DNA from: Tenodera sinensis
Taxonomy: Eukaryota > Arthropoda > Insecta > Mantodea > Mantidae
Length of the DNA: 64,000 nt
Reading direction: 5' to 3'
Assembly (NCBI GenBank): GCA_030765045.1
Contig: CM060972.1
Coordinates: forward strand, 59,900,773-59,964,772
This document shows, one piece after another, positions 43,050 to 53,137 of this stretch. The notes under the pieces were generated by a model, which was not told the origin of the DNA, made no database searches, and saw only the letters and a program-made list of their open reading frames with translations. Numbering within the stretch: position 1 is the first letter of the stretch; every line of letters starts with the position of its first letter. The position numbers and the translations under genes were made by a program.

Positions 43050-43534
43050 TACTATATTTAGTAGTGTGCTTCAGTTTCGCAGTATCGCGCGTTAGTTGTT
43101 GACGGCTTGTGTTTACATTAAGTTGGGCCCTAAGTGTGGAGCGATTATACAGCGATTATAGTAGGTATCTATCTAGCTATATATCTGGGCTCATACAAAT
43201 GTGTACTATATGAAATGCATGACAGGATGCATGATATCGAAATTTAGCCACGACACTTTGATTAGTGTGTGTGTATGAACGGGATGATAGGGTCTTGTGT
43301 TATCCAAAACGTTCCGCAGCTGATTAGCCTTATTTAAAGTATCATTAATGTGAAGCTTGCTATAGTTCCCTCTCTTTAACCACTGTTGTTAAATAGCGGA
43401 GTAACAATCGTCATTATTATTGTTGTTCTTATTGTTATTCTTATTCTTGTTATTGTTATTGTCACTATTATTATATTATTGTTGCTTTTGTTCTTGTTAT
43501 TGTGCACTTTCGCCCAGAATAAAATGGTGGGAAT
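43050..43534. other. Upstream sequence of the proline-rich exon
   Basis: A TTG/ATT-rich low-complexity tract occupies 43386-43505. No TATA box or alternative first exon with a phase-0 donor was seen in this stretch, which is why the distant micro-exon at 34863 is considered. Confidence 0.4.
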
Positions 43535-43549
43535 ATGTTTCACGTGCAG

Positions 43550-44308
43550 GTTGTGTTGGTGGTACTGGTACTGGAAGCAGCAGTATCTGGAACACTTCTT
43601 CAGAATGAGACACCTGCCACCAAAGTGAAGAGAGGCCTGGTCTACCCCGTACAAGGCTTGCTCACTTTAACCACTCCACATACGTCACTTCTCTCCTACC
43701 CGTTCTTGCGGCCCGCCTTCTATCCGCACATTCACTATGGGTTTATCAAACCTCAAGTGCCAGTTTTCGTGTCTTCGTCCGCTCCAGCCTATGTGCCACC
43801 ACTGCAACCTTCTTCACCTCCAGTTTATGTGCCGCCGCTGCAGCCTTCAGTGCCTCCAGTTTACGTGCGGCCGCTGCAGCCTTCGGTGCCTCCAGTTTAC
43901 GTGAGGCCGCTACCACCTTCGGTGCCTCCAGTTTACGTGCGGCCGCTGCAGCCTTCGGTGCCTCCAGTTTATGTGACACCAGTGCAGCCATCGAGGCCAC
44001 CTGTTTATGTACCACCACTCCAACCTTCTTCACCTCCACTTTACGTGCCGTCACTGCAACCCTCTGTGCCTACAGTGCCAGTGCCGGTGCCGGTGCAGCC
44101 GTCGAGGCCTCCAGTTTATGTGAACCCTCAGCAACCTTCGCAGCCCCCTATTTTCGTACAACCTTCGACACCTCCCTCTTACCCACCATCGCTGCAGCCT
44201 TCGTCACCTCCAGCTTACGACCCGCCGCTGGAACCTCCGCCTCATCCAACTAGTAGGCCACCACTGCATTACCATTTGCAAATCATACGCAGACCGCTTC
44301 TCGGATAA
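43550..44308 (+). CDS. Secreted proline-rich 12-residue-repeat protein (last exon)
   Basis: The frame is open from an in-frame ATG at 43535 (257 codons), but a 3' splice site GTTTCACGTGCAG at 43549 suggests the exon starts at 43550 with GTTGTGTTGGTGGTACTG. It encodes a signal-peptide core (VVLVVLVLEAAVSG), a spacer with a basic cleavage site (ATKVKR before GLVYPVQGL), then Tyr/Pro/His-rich sequence. About ten copies of a 12-residue unit follow, consensus PPVYVRPLQPSV (36-bp DNA repeats, about 43785-44150). The end is SRPPLHYHLQIIRRPLLG. Such sequences suit an extracellular structural protein (cuticle, eggshell or secretion), which is inference from composition. A poly(A) signal is 34 bp after the stop. 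If no upstream exon is used, the start is 43535 (MFHVQVVLVV). Confidence 0.8.
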   Translation, partial: VVLVVLVLEAAVSGTLLQNETPATKVKRGLVYPVQGLLTLTTPHTSLLSYPFLRPAFYPHIHYGFIKPQVPVFVSSSAPAYVPPLQPSSPPVYVPPLQPSVPPVYVRPLQPSVPPVYVRPLPPSVPPVYVRPLQPSVPPVYVTPVQPSRPPVYVPPLQPSSPPLYVPSLQPSVPTVPVPVPVQPSRPPVYVNPQQPSQPPIFVQPSTPPSYPPSLQPSSPPAYDPPLEPPPHPTSRPPLHYHLQIIRRPLLG

Positions 44309-44341
44309 CACTACAGTTTTTCTTAATTGTATCTTATGTGT

Positions 44342-44347
44342 AATAAA
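44342..44347 (+). terminator. Poly(A) signal of the proline-rich gene
   Basis: AATAAA 34 bases after the stop codon, followed by a GT-rich stretch (TATGTTCACTTGTTTATTTT). Fits a very short 3' UTR. Confidence 0.75.
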
Positions 44348-44359
44348 CATCTTCATTTC

Positions 44360-44865
44360 TTATGTTCACTTGTTTATTTTCCAGCCTATTGACTTCCTTG
44401 CCGAAGTATGAAGATAAGTTTACATCAGGCTCAAAACGACCCTAGCGTCAAAACAATTGCTATTATAGATTTAGAAGAATAAAAACAGACGAAGCTTTTG
44501 TTTTACAAGAAAAGAAGCAATAAATAAATACATAGTGCTTTTCCAATCCTTTCTCCTGACATTTTTTCGCTGTTCTTTCCTTTCACTTCTTATGTATTCC
44601 TTTTGTGGCGTTTTATGTCTTCTTGTTTCTTCCATCTTTTGCTTTTCTATAAAAAATATGCCTCCTGTTCTCATTTCCCTCACAATGCCGTGTTCGAAAG
44701 AACCTTATATTTATCTACAGCCGAGTGAATTTGTGAAATGTTCTTAATACCTTTCGCGTACATTTGATTTAGCATTTAACACATCTGACGTGCAACATTC
44801 ACATAATTATATCTACGTATTCTAAAAATTATTCGAATAAATATCTGGTTGCTTTCCCAACAGTT
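44360..44865. other. Nothing recognised
   Basis: AT-rich intergenic DNA. Open frames on both strands are T- or K-rich and not supported. Confidence 0.35.
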
Positions 44866-44869
44866 ATGT

Positions 44870-45890
44870 ATAGAGGAAGTTATTGCATTCTAACCAAAAA
44901 TTTTATACGCACGTTTCACGAATGTTTTGAGGTTCCCTGAATAAATAAATAAGAAAATAAATAATAAACAAACAAGTAAATAAATAATATTTGTAGATGA
45001 GTGCGTGTCGGTGTGTGTTAGAGAAGCAGAACTCAAAAACTATAAGTCAGCCGAATGTGAAACAAATCCGAAACAAAGATTTTCAAGAAAATATCCGACA
45101 GTTAAGGCTAGTTCACAACCACCCGGTAACGATAACGACAAGGTAACGATAGCGACAAGGTAACGATAGCGACAAGGCAACGGCAACGGGAACGGGAATA
45201 GCATGGACATTTTGGTTCACAACAGCACACTAACGGCAACGGGAGTAGATAGTGAATATTGCACATTGGTATGTCATTTATTTCTTTTGGCCAATGAAAA
45301 CAATTTAACCTGCATTCCAATTCAGCCAACATAAAAACAGGTTAACCAGCGCCATATTTCGATAAAATGAGTATCTGAACGTGAAGCTATTGCGTATTTC
45401 CGATTCCGAGAAAACAGGAAGCGTCAATCCTTTAGCGTTCCTTAAAATGATGCGTTGTTCTTATATAAAATTCTTTCCGGTTTAATTTTCACAGAATTGC
45501 AACTAGCATGAGCTCTAGCGGCCGTTTACGCCACGGCAGTCTTGAAATAAGAAGTCTTTCTTCTCCCCCGTTCCCGGATCCCGGGGAGATTAGCCCTTGG
45601 TTATGAACACCCCCATTTGAATACATATATTTCAAATCTCTCGTTCTGGTTACGGTTCCCATTGTCGTTGGTTGTGAAACAGCCTTTACTCTTTTCCAAA
45701 AAACGGCTCTAGTGATTTTGATTAAAATGAGCTAATAAAATGCATCTATCTTATATGTTCTAAGAATAGAACTTGCGAAGTCTACTTTATTCGCAATTAG
45801 TCTTGTGCAGTTATGACTAACTCGCAAACCATAAGAGAGACAAAAATTACTGCACAAAAATGTTAATTTTTTGTTCAAAAAAAATTGAAG
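44870..45890 (-). repeat. Rep-A copy (old), interrupted by a Harbinger-type MITE
   Basis: Recognisable blocks before the MITE: ATAGAGGAAGTTATTGCATT, TTTTGAGGTTCCCTGAATAA, a GTGCGTGTCGGTGTGTG tract and AGCAGAACTCAAAAAC. After it: AAAACGGCTCTAGTGATTTT and ATGACTAACTCGCAAACC. Diverged compared with other copies. Confidence 0.65.
45105..45685 (-). mobile_element. Harbinger-type MITE, copy 2 (581 bp)
   Basis: Flanked by TTA (45102-45104 and 45686-45688). Left end AGGCTAGTTCACAACCACC, right end (reverse complement) AGGCTGTTTCACAACCAAC. Read in reverse it matches 23960-24435 (for example AACCAGAAC, TTCAAATGGG and the CCCGGG region). It also contains a short degenerate repeat of GGTAACGATAGCGACAA near its left end, absent from copy 1. 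Confidence 0.8.
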
Positions 45891-46180
45891 ATCGAAAAAA
45901 AATATATCCTTTTGAGCGTGAATTTGATCCTATTAAATCCTCACGACTACCATTTTCATTACTTTTTTTTCTTTCTAATCGCTATTATATTTTTAATTTT
46001 TACGTAGAAAATGCACTTATTTCACCTATATGTAACAATTATTCCATAAGTTATTTTTGAAGAATCAGTATCAGGCATTTCCGAGCTATAAATTGTACTG
46101 GTTTGACTTTTCAGTACCTTTGCCCTTATTAGAAGTGTTGCCACCTGCAGTAGTGTATCTAGTGTATCGCAATGTCTGGA

Positions 46181-46378
46181 TCCCAGGGACCTGCATGTGG
46201 TATTCGTGGTGGACGAAGCGGTGTCAGGGCGGATTTTCTCCGGGTGCTCCGGTTTCCCCCGCCATCTCATTCCACCGGTGCTCCATCTTCATTCCATGTA
46301 TCATCAGTGACACCGCCTGCGGTGCCGTAGTAGTAAAAGCGGGCGTTAAACACTACAACAACAACAACAACAACAACA
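46181..46378 (+). mobile_element. SINE family 1, 5'-truncated copy with CAA tail
   Basis: Begins inside the tRNA-like head (TCCCAGGGACCTGCATGTGG). It continues through the GGTATTCGTGGTGGACGAAG body and ends in (CAA)n. Flanked by a 12-bp duplication GC(A/G)ATGTCTGGA (46169-46180; 46379-46390) with one mismatch. Family-diagnostic GGTGCCGTAGTAGTAAAAGC precedes the tail. Confidence 0.85.
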
Positions 46379-46390
46379 GCGATGTCTGGA

Positions 46391-46510
46391 AAGCTGTGGA
46401 ATTTAAAAAACGACATATAGCGACCAGCTCTGTTAAAGATTTGGCTATTGCTTCAGCTCCCTGTATTCCCTTTGTACCTACAACAAAATGCATAATGGAC
46501 AGGCATAGAC
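46391..46510 (-). repeat. Rep-A fragment
   Basis: Contains TTAAAGATTTGGCTATTGCT and CCCTTTGTACCTACAAC, matching the TTAAAGATTTGACTATCGC...CCCTTGCACCTACAAG part of Rep-A. Short and diverged. Confidence 0.5.
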
Positions 46511-46816
46511 ATTTCTAAGCATTAGAGCCAAGACGAAAGGAAATAAAGTTGAACCATTACTGGAGTTAGGCAGGGAAGTCACAGGTAACAAAATCCTGCT
46601 ACACACCAGGAACTTAGCGATAACACCATACATGAAATCACGAGAACTCCTGTTGCTGAGCTTAGGCGACCGAGCGAGAACATTTTTTACAGATATGCTA
46701 CCTGCTTGAGAGCAAGTCAACATTTCCAGCGTCTACAATAAGGTAAGGATTTTAGTGCGCGGCGACTCTCGGTACTCTCACGCAGTGGAGAGAGCCCGCG
46801 GAACTGGTTACCTTAT

Positions 46817-47486
46817 ATGGAAGAGATTACATTCCTTCTAATATGTGCTTCATAGAAGTATTACAAACAAAAAAGGCCAATGGCATTTTGTTCTTTGATC
46901 AACCGATTTCGAAAAAATAGTTCTTTAACCAAATTCAATGGGTAATTCCACAAGAATGTAAGAAGATAACAGTTTCTTACTTGTAAGACGCATAGAGTAA
47001 CTTATTTCTGACATAGCTACGGTAGTAATTATGTGACATCACACTGGGTTTCGAAATAATTAATCACTTAAAAGCTGTGAAGGAATACTCCGAGCTGTTC
47101 TTTCACACGTGAGGTAAGTCGACAACGTTGTGTTGAGGTTGGTCAGGGAACTGACCTGGTTTGTGGATGTAAACAAGTCGGGCGCTTTCGCTTTCGTGTA
47201 ATATTTTGGGAGCTAACGCTTGTGATCGGCCTACACTCGCACAGTAAACACGGAAGGACAAGGCACGGTATGAGTTTGTTTTCAAGATACACTGTTACGT
47301 TGTTTGTTTATGTACTGAACTAGGGAAAGTGCCATCCACACAATCTGCAGTGTTGCCAGGATTTTTTCGACAAAACTAAAATATATCCGTAGGAAATGGT
47401 CAGAGACAAAAACGTAAGATATAAAATGTGATCCAAATACCGAGATCTACCATTGGTTTAAATTACTGTAATGACTTCCCTTCTAC
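46817..47486 (+). mobile_element. 671-bp TIR element, copy 2
   Basis: Same family and orientation as 39022-39692, colinear over its whole length (TAATATGTGCTTCATAGAAG; TGACCTGGTTTGTG; GCAGTGTTGCCAGGAT). The left terminus is slightly eroded (ATGGAAGAGATTACATTCC). No coding capacity. Confidence 0.75.
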
Positions 47487-47817
47487 CAGGAATATCGAAG
47501 ACCCTATCGTTCTGCAAACGTGTATCATGGCTAACATGAAATGGATAGAAAAAAGCTTACGCAAGAAGAGTTTGTACTGTCTATTCACCAGTTCATGGCC
47601 TTAGAGGAATGAAGGGGAGAGGAGAGACATTCTAGTAGTGTAATCAGAGTTTTGTAAACTTCCGAGGAAACGTTGCTCTGTTGGTCACCTTAACAACATA
47701 ACTCTAATGTTATTCGCGCTATGTTTACTCGCTGCTAATTTCTCTTAATTTCAGTTGTAAAATCGTACTTATCGTCAGTTTTATGTCGAAAGTAATGGTA
47801 AAAGTAATTAGAAGCAG

Positions 47818-48235
47818 ATAATCCTCCGCCTAGGAATGCTGTGAAATCTGCTATGATATTGTGGTTGAAGAACAAAGGGATTCGGTGTTACAGTTCCATG
47901 CGTAAAATAAATCTTTATAGGATGATTAAAATAAACAAACCTAAAGCGGTTCATAAACCGGACGTATTCTTCGCTACATTTGGCCACACTGACGTTTATT
48001 TGCCCCCATACATATGTGATTTAAATCCCATAGAACTATCTTAGGCCAAGGTAAATTAATACTTAAAGAAATGTAACAGCTGCACAATTCTACATGAACT
48101 GCACGATATAATGCTCGAGGATATACTACTTGAGACCGAAACAGACTGGCAGGATTTTTGAAAAATATAGAAAAGGCAGCAAATGATCAGTGGGAGAAAG
48201 ACGGAGTAGTTGAAAACATCGTTTACGTTTTATAA
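47818..48235 (+). pseudogene. Tc1/mariner-type (DDE) transposase C-terminal half, broken
   Basis: Encodes PPPRNAVKSAMILWLKNKGI, then MIKINKPKA and FGHTDVYLPPYICDLNPIEL. After a stop, AKVN, LHDIMLEDILLETETDWQDF and further broken pieces follow. The H-V-LPPY--DLNPIE-AWA-VK motif, with the third catalytic residue E in NPIEL, is typical of a widespread insect DDE transposase group of the Tc1/mariner type. Stop codons after NPIELS and in WQDF-KI show decay. No flanking inverted repeats were found. Confidence 0.75.
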
Positions 48236-48279
48236 GCTAAACATACTCCATAAAAACAGTTAAACATACTCCTGTAAGG

Positions 48280-48358
48280 CAGAAGAAGAAGAAGAAGAAG
48301 AAGAAGAAGAAGAAGAAGAAGAAGAAGAAGAAGAAGAAGAAGAAGACGAAGAAGAAGA
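48280..48358 (+). repeat. (AAG)n microsatellite
   Basis: About 26 AAG units with one AAGACG interruption. It generates an artefactual poly-Phe frame on the minus strand. Confidence 0.95.
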
Positions 48359-48359
48359 A

Positions 48360-49140
48360 CCCCATGAACTGAAAATAACACTTAAGTTCCGCAATTTTGA
48401 GCGAGTTCTTTGCTTTAATGTAGCGTGAAAGCACTTTTCAAGGTTGACACCATCATCGCAAACGCGATTAGAAACATGTCTTCTGCTTCAGATATGGTTG
48501 TGTACCTGGAATTGTTTACTGGCGTACTAGCTGGCTGCATTCCTGCCAGGGACCATGAGCTGGTGAACAAATTGAAGAGGCTATATAACAATAAACGATG
48601 CTAGAGAACTTTATATGACACATCAGATTTTGTTTCTACCTGCTTCCTATTTATTATGACAATGACCGAAAACCGGCAGATTCCTTCAACGTTTGATTTG
48701 AAAATAATTGTTTTAATCAATGCACATTTAAATAATGTAAATTTCCAACTGTTTAGAACATTTCTTAGTATTCCGCTGGCACACTCGATTCATTTAGTAT
48801 GCCGTGATCTGACAGCTGAAGCAATACTGTAAGAAGTAAAATGAGTATTGTTCATATAACTGTTGAAGTTTATTCATGGAATATCATTACCAAATCCCAC
48901 AGTTACGAATTTCTAGAATAAATTTGCTTATGCTTCGGCCATGCGAATCTACCATTAACTTGTAACCTATGATAAAGCCTGGGCGATTCGCTGGATACCT
49001 GGAGCGACTTTCTTTTTTTTTACATGCTCAACAGTTATCAGTGTAAGGCCACGAGTAGGCTGCACTCAGTGAGCACCAGTTGCCCAGCCCTGCCTATGGC
49101 AAATGTTGGCCGGAAATCATTTCGATTTGTGTTACCATAT
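48360..49140. other. Nothing recognised
   Basis: Mixed AT-rich sequence; no gene, no clear repeat. Confidence 0.35.
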
Positions 49141-49145
49141 TAATA

Positions 49146-49255
49146 TTCAGTCGGTGCGGGTGGCTGAGTTGGTTAGGTGCTGGCCTATTGATCCCAAGGT
49201 CGCGGGTTCAAACCCAGTCCATACCGATGGTTTTTAAGTGTGTTTAAAAGGGACA
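49146..49255 (+). mobile_element. tRNA-like SINE head
   Basis: GTGCGGGTGGCTGAGTTGGT with box B GCGGGTTCAAACCC, followed by a short body (TTTTTAAGTGTGTTTAAAAG). It directly precedes a family-2 SINE in the opposite orientation. Anticodon-stem pairing is poor, so it is not a working tRNA. Confidence 0.6.
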
Positions 49256-49296
49256 CACCCTTTTTTGTAGATTCACTGACATGTAAAGCAACTCCT

Positions 49297-49638
49297 AAAC
49301 AACCTAACCCCGCGGCGCGACAGCCCTATCCGGGACAAGGCCTACCAACCAGCCGCTACGTCCCCACCTCTGTCCACCACAGGCGTCATGTATGGGGTGC
49401 AGTACTGGAGGGTGGTACGTGCTCAGCGCTCCGATCCCTCCCGCCGGTTATGCGGTCTTTACGACCTGGAGCCGCTACTGCTTTATTCAAGTAGCTGCTC
49501 AATTGGCAACTCAGGGACCTAACGAGGCTGAGTGCATCTCGGACCACACCTCCCAGTGGGAAAAAATCCTATGCCAGTGCCGGGGATCGAACCCGGGTCC
49601 CCCGCACCTTAGGCGGGCGCACTATCACTGCGGCGGCC
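49297..49638 (-). mobile_element. SINE family 2, full copy (342 bp)
   Basis: Flanked by AAAG(C/T)AACTCCT (49285-49296; 49639-49650). On the minus strand it starts with a tRNA-like head (GGCCGCCGCAGTGATAGTGC; box B GGGTTCGATCCCCGG). The body contains CACTCAGCCTCGTTAGG, TAGCGGCTCCAGGTCGT and GACGCCTGTGGTGGACAGA. Same family as 54565-54893. Confidence 0.85.
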
Positions 49639-49654
49639 AAAGTAACTCCTGCGG

Positions 49655-50360
49655 GACGAAATTCTGGCACGCCGGCAACACTGATATAATTCTCGCTCGG
49701 TACCCATATTTCTTACCTTTTACATGGGATTTTGAGAAAGAAAGGGACAGAAAATAACACTTCAACGTGTACTGATTTTTTATATGGAAACTTTTAGATA
49801 AATAACGGCAAATATTACAGAAACGACTAATGGAAAACAATTTATTATACGTACATAAACTGTGCACCTTACCTATATCTACATTTTATTTTCTTCCATC
49901 TCTTACAGTTCTGCAATTCGAACAAAAAAAATTCTATATCCAGACCTTACAAGAATGTTTTTTTTAAGGTCTTCGGGTGCAATGCTTCCTCTAGCTTAAA
50001 TGTCTTAAATTAGAGAAAGTAAATCAGACTCAATAACTTGAAACCTACAAATACCAGAACATTCAAAACACGAATGCCCTCATTTATCTAATATTATTTC
50101 CTTGAAACATTCACAAAAATGCCTGTAGGTACTCACTGTCACAGAAATATTGAAATGCGCTATTAAAATTATATCTACTATTAGTAACTACATATATGCA
50201 CGAAAAATCTTGTTTGAACATTCACACGAATTTCTTATACATACACTCGTATAAGCGATACATACAGCCTATTTTAATCGATTGTTTAGTACATTCCCTA
50301 TAATTTCCTGGATATTCAACACTTAAAAAATTCAGTCACTATGAAGTAGAATTAAGACAG
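49655..50360. other. Nothing recognised
   Basis: AT-rich, unique-looking DNA. Confidence 0.35.
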
Positions 50361-50365
50361 GTATA

Positions 50366-50547
50366 AAATTTAATGGCGGCTGATACTTAACCATTACCAT
50401 TTTTTTCCCCTTTGTGCACACAAATTTTGTGGATGCAAATGATATTTACATCACCGGCTGTACAACATATTGTATGATTTCAGTGTTTAACTATACTATA
50501 CAACACATGGCAATCCCCTGGTTGGATGTTGTGTCGCCATTAAATTT
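50366..50547 (+). mobile_element. Small TIR element (MITE), family with 19011-19213
   Basis: A 182-bp element with perfect 13-bp inverted ends AAATTTAATGGCG / CGCCATTAAATTT. Interior matches the reverse complement of 19011-19213. No coding capacity. Confidence 0.7.
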
Positions 50548-50734
50548 ATGTCAGCCATAAAAGTCTATTCACAAAACAAAAATGTCAGATATACATTTAA
50601 TTTGACACATTAATACCTCATAAGTAGAGTAATTTTAAGGTAACCAATAATTTAAGTTGGAATTTACTTGATAATCTTCGTATAGGATTCAAATATCAAA
50701 TGTAATATTTAAGCTATTTTTCTTTTTTGTTTTA

Positions 50735-50895
50735 TACTTTTCAAAGAGACACACGCGCACGCGCGCATGCATCTTTTTCCGAAAATGTCCAACGGACATT
50801 ACAATGTGCATTTCCGGTGAAATCTCGATATCGAATTATTTATTGGACTGTCATACTTTCTCTATTTGCTCTAAGTACTACAGAAAATAAAAATA
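50735..50895 (+). repeat. Rep-A right-end fragment
   Basis: From the CA/CG tract (GAGACACACGCGCACGCGCG) through TCTTTTTCCGAAAATG, ATTTCCGGTGAAATCTCGAT and AGAAAATAAAAA. The left three quarters are absent. Confidence 0.7.
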
Positions 50896-50899
50896 TAAG

Positions 50900-51360
50900 C
50901 ATTTGCTGTTATTATTCAAACAATATTACCAGACTTTAAAAATAAAATTTTTAGTAGAACCCATTGTTTCCTACGCCAACCCATGAACTATTAAACTTAG
51001 GGGTTATAGTATTACGAATCTTGGATCACCTTCGACCTTTCCAATTTCTTTTGAAGTTTTGGTTCGTCCTTGATGCTTTATGATAGTACTAGATCAGATT
51101 TAATGATGGAACCATGCTTTGCTATTTATAATTTCCCTAGAATAAAGTGACAATAAAGAAATAAAATAATTTACTATTTGGTCTATAAACAGGGGTGTAA
51201 ACCTTGCAACCATAGATAACAATAAAGAATACAAATGTCATACAACTTTGGTAATATTATTCTTCTATATTTAAAGTATAATAATACACGTAATGATTTG
51301 AAATATAGTGTTATTTTTATTTATTATCTGAAGTTTTCGACATGAGAATGCTAAACCAAT
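50900..51360. other. Nothing recognised
   Basis: AT-rich DNA downstream of the tRNA gene (on its strand). Confidence 0.35.
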
Positions 51361-51365
51361 GGAAT

Positions 51366-51371
51366 AAAAAA
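51366..51371 (-). terminator. Pol III terminator (T6) of tRNA-Ser
   Basis: Six T on the minus strand 5 bases after the tRNA 3' end. Confidence 0.9.
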
Positions 51372-51376
51372 TGAGA

Positions 51377-51458
51377 CGCTGCGGACAGGATTCGAACCTG
51401 TGCGGGCAAAGCCCATTGGATTTCGAGTCCAACTCCTTAACCACTCGGACACCGCAGC
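51377..51458 (-). tRNA. tRNA-Ser (anticodon CGA)
   Basis: An 82-nt type II tRNA folds without mismatches. The acceptor stem is GCTGCGG/CCGCAGC with discriminator G, and the D stem is TCC/GGA. The anticodon stem TTGGA/TCCAA surrounds CTCGAAA (anticodon CGA, reads UCG). The long variable arm is GGGC-TTT-GCCC and the T stem ACAGG/CCTGT has a TTCGAAT loop. There is no intron. A T6 Pol III terminator (51366-51371) lies 5 bases after the 3' end. Unlike the SINE heads elsewhere, it has no repeat body attached. Confidence 0.97.
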
Positions 51459-51769
51459 CCATGAGTAACGGGGCCCGAGAAACTGAGTGAGTTCTCCCGC
51501 TACGCGCTGTTCACGTCGATACTGGTTCGTGTAAATTCGGAAACGAATAACGAGAATGTTACATGATGCTGAGGGTACCGCACTGTTGAAAGAGCAAATT
51601 GCAGTATCATCTAGTGTTTGGAGAAACTACCTAATCTAATGGAGCGCAACAGTGCGGAATGTGAAAAACATTTCAGTGGCGGCTTTCGCACAGCCTAATA
51701 ACTTGTAAAATATACCAGGCATTTTTCCACCTCAATGATATTAAGTTATTCACTGGAACTACAATTATT

Positions 51770-52274
51770 ACATTTCCGTGGATAATTCAAATCGATTTGA
51801 CTCCTCTTTCCGGCTTGAATACTGCATGGAAACGCGGATTCAGATCGAACTGAATCCTTAGATCCGATCCTCTTAGAGGTGTGATCGGATCGAAATTGTG
51901 TTGCATGGAAACACCTACCGGATTCAAATAGATTTGAATCAACCAAAGATGCTAACTTCTACTGTGCTCCTCCCTGCACGTTCGATTTTGTTTTCTTAGC
52001 GAAAGTAGAGTAATAAACCAAAACAAAGCCACTTATATTGTTTCTCTGGTCTAGTAATATAGTTCTCAAAAACATTCACTAACCTCAAAATCTTGTTAAA
52101 ATGCGCAGAAATATTTTTACCGGTTCGTCAATATAAACCAAGTGACCAACATAAAAGCTTGAATCGTTTGTGCTTGAGTCTTGCATATCCAAATCGATCT
52201 CGATTGAATTCAACATGGAAACGCGGAAATGGGAATAGACTCAAATCGAGCTCAATTCCGCAAGGATACGTACT
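51770..52274 (-). mobile_element. MITE (CAAATCGATTTGA family), copy 2
   Basis: Ends ACATTTCCGTGGATAATTCA and, inverted, AGTACGTATCCTTGCGGAAT, each followed by AAATCGA-type motifs. Read in reverse it is colinear with 21129-21611 (GAAGTTAGCATCTTTG, GGTAGGTGTTTCCATGCA, ACATTTTAACAA). About 505 bp, no coding capacity. Confidence 0.7.
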
Positions 52275-52344
52275 ATAAATAAGCCTTTTCATCGATTTCT
52301 TTTATTAGGTATATAACAGCAGTGAACTTATTAAATTTACGTTC

Positions 52345-52900
52345 TCCTCCCTAATTTTTACCTATCCTCTCAGACACAAGAAGAAATATTATACTCCACC
52401 CAAAAATTAAATAACGGCAACATTCAAAAATACATATTTTTGAATCCACTGATTCCTAAAAAAGCACTCTTAGGGGAAAAAATGCGCGCGCATATTGTCT
52501 GTTTGTGTGTGTATGTGAGTGTTGAGTTAATGAATAGTGCAACTAAAAAGGAAAGGTTGGCAAAATGAAAAGTTTCGCATTTAAGTTCAGCATCTTCCAA
52601 AGATGTGAAAAAAAGTTTTCATGAAAATCCCCGCCACCAAAACCACTCTTTACATGCAAAACTATTGATTATTTATATTTTCTCAAAAGCAGCTTTAATG
52701 GTGTTTACGAAAATAGGGTAAATTAACGTTACTTGCATGAGATATAAAGAGCACACTGACAATTTTCTGCGAAATGCCTCTTTCCTCTTCATTCGGAATT
52801 AATTTTGCATAATGTTGTGTAACTGGGAAATCAAGAAATTAAACAAAAACGCACGACACTAACAGATCTAAAGTGCTACATTCATAGGAGTTTCTCTAAC
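52345..52900 (-). repeat. Rep-A copy (old, diverged)
   Basis: Blocks ATACTCCACCCAAAAATTAA, CTAAAAAAGCACTCTTAG, a GCGCGC...GTGTGTGTATGTGAG tract and CTCTTTACATGCAAAA are in family order. Adjacent to a younger Rep-A copy in the same orientation. Confidence 0.6.
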
Positions 52901-52906
52901 AGCTAT

Positions 52907-53063
52907 GTTTACTTTCTCTACTACGTACAGTATGTAGGGGAAGCAATGAAATCGACCCAAAATTTAGATGTTGAGATTTCATCGGAAATGTATGTTTTGA
53001 CGTCCCCTGAATCCCCTCCTCCAAAAAAGCAATTTTAGAAAAAACGCGCGCGTGTGTGTATGT

Positions 53064-53137
<74 letters not shown>

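Noticed and set aside
43746..44054. 102-codon Ala/Lys-rich frame on the minus strand
   Set aside because: Antisense of the 36-bp repeats in the proline-rich gene.
46478..46745. Possible exon ending at a GTAAGG donor (46741)
   Set aside because: A single good donor, but no acceptor, frame or protein similarity that holds together; part of the region is Rep-A.
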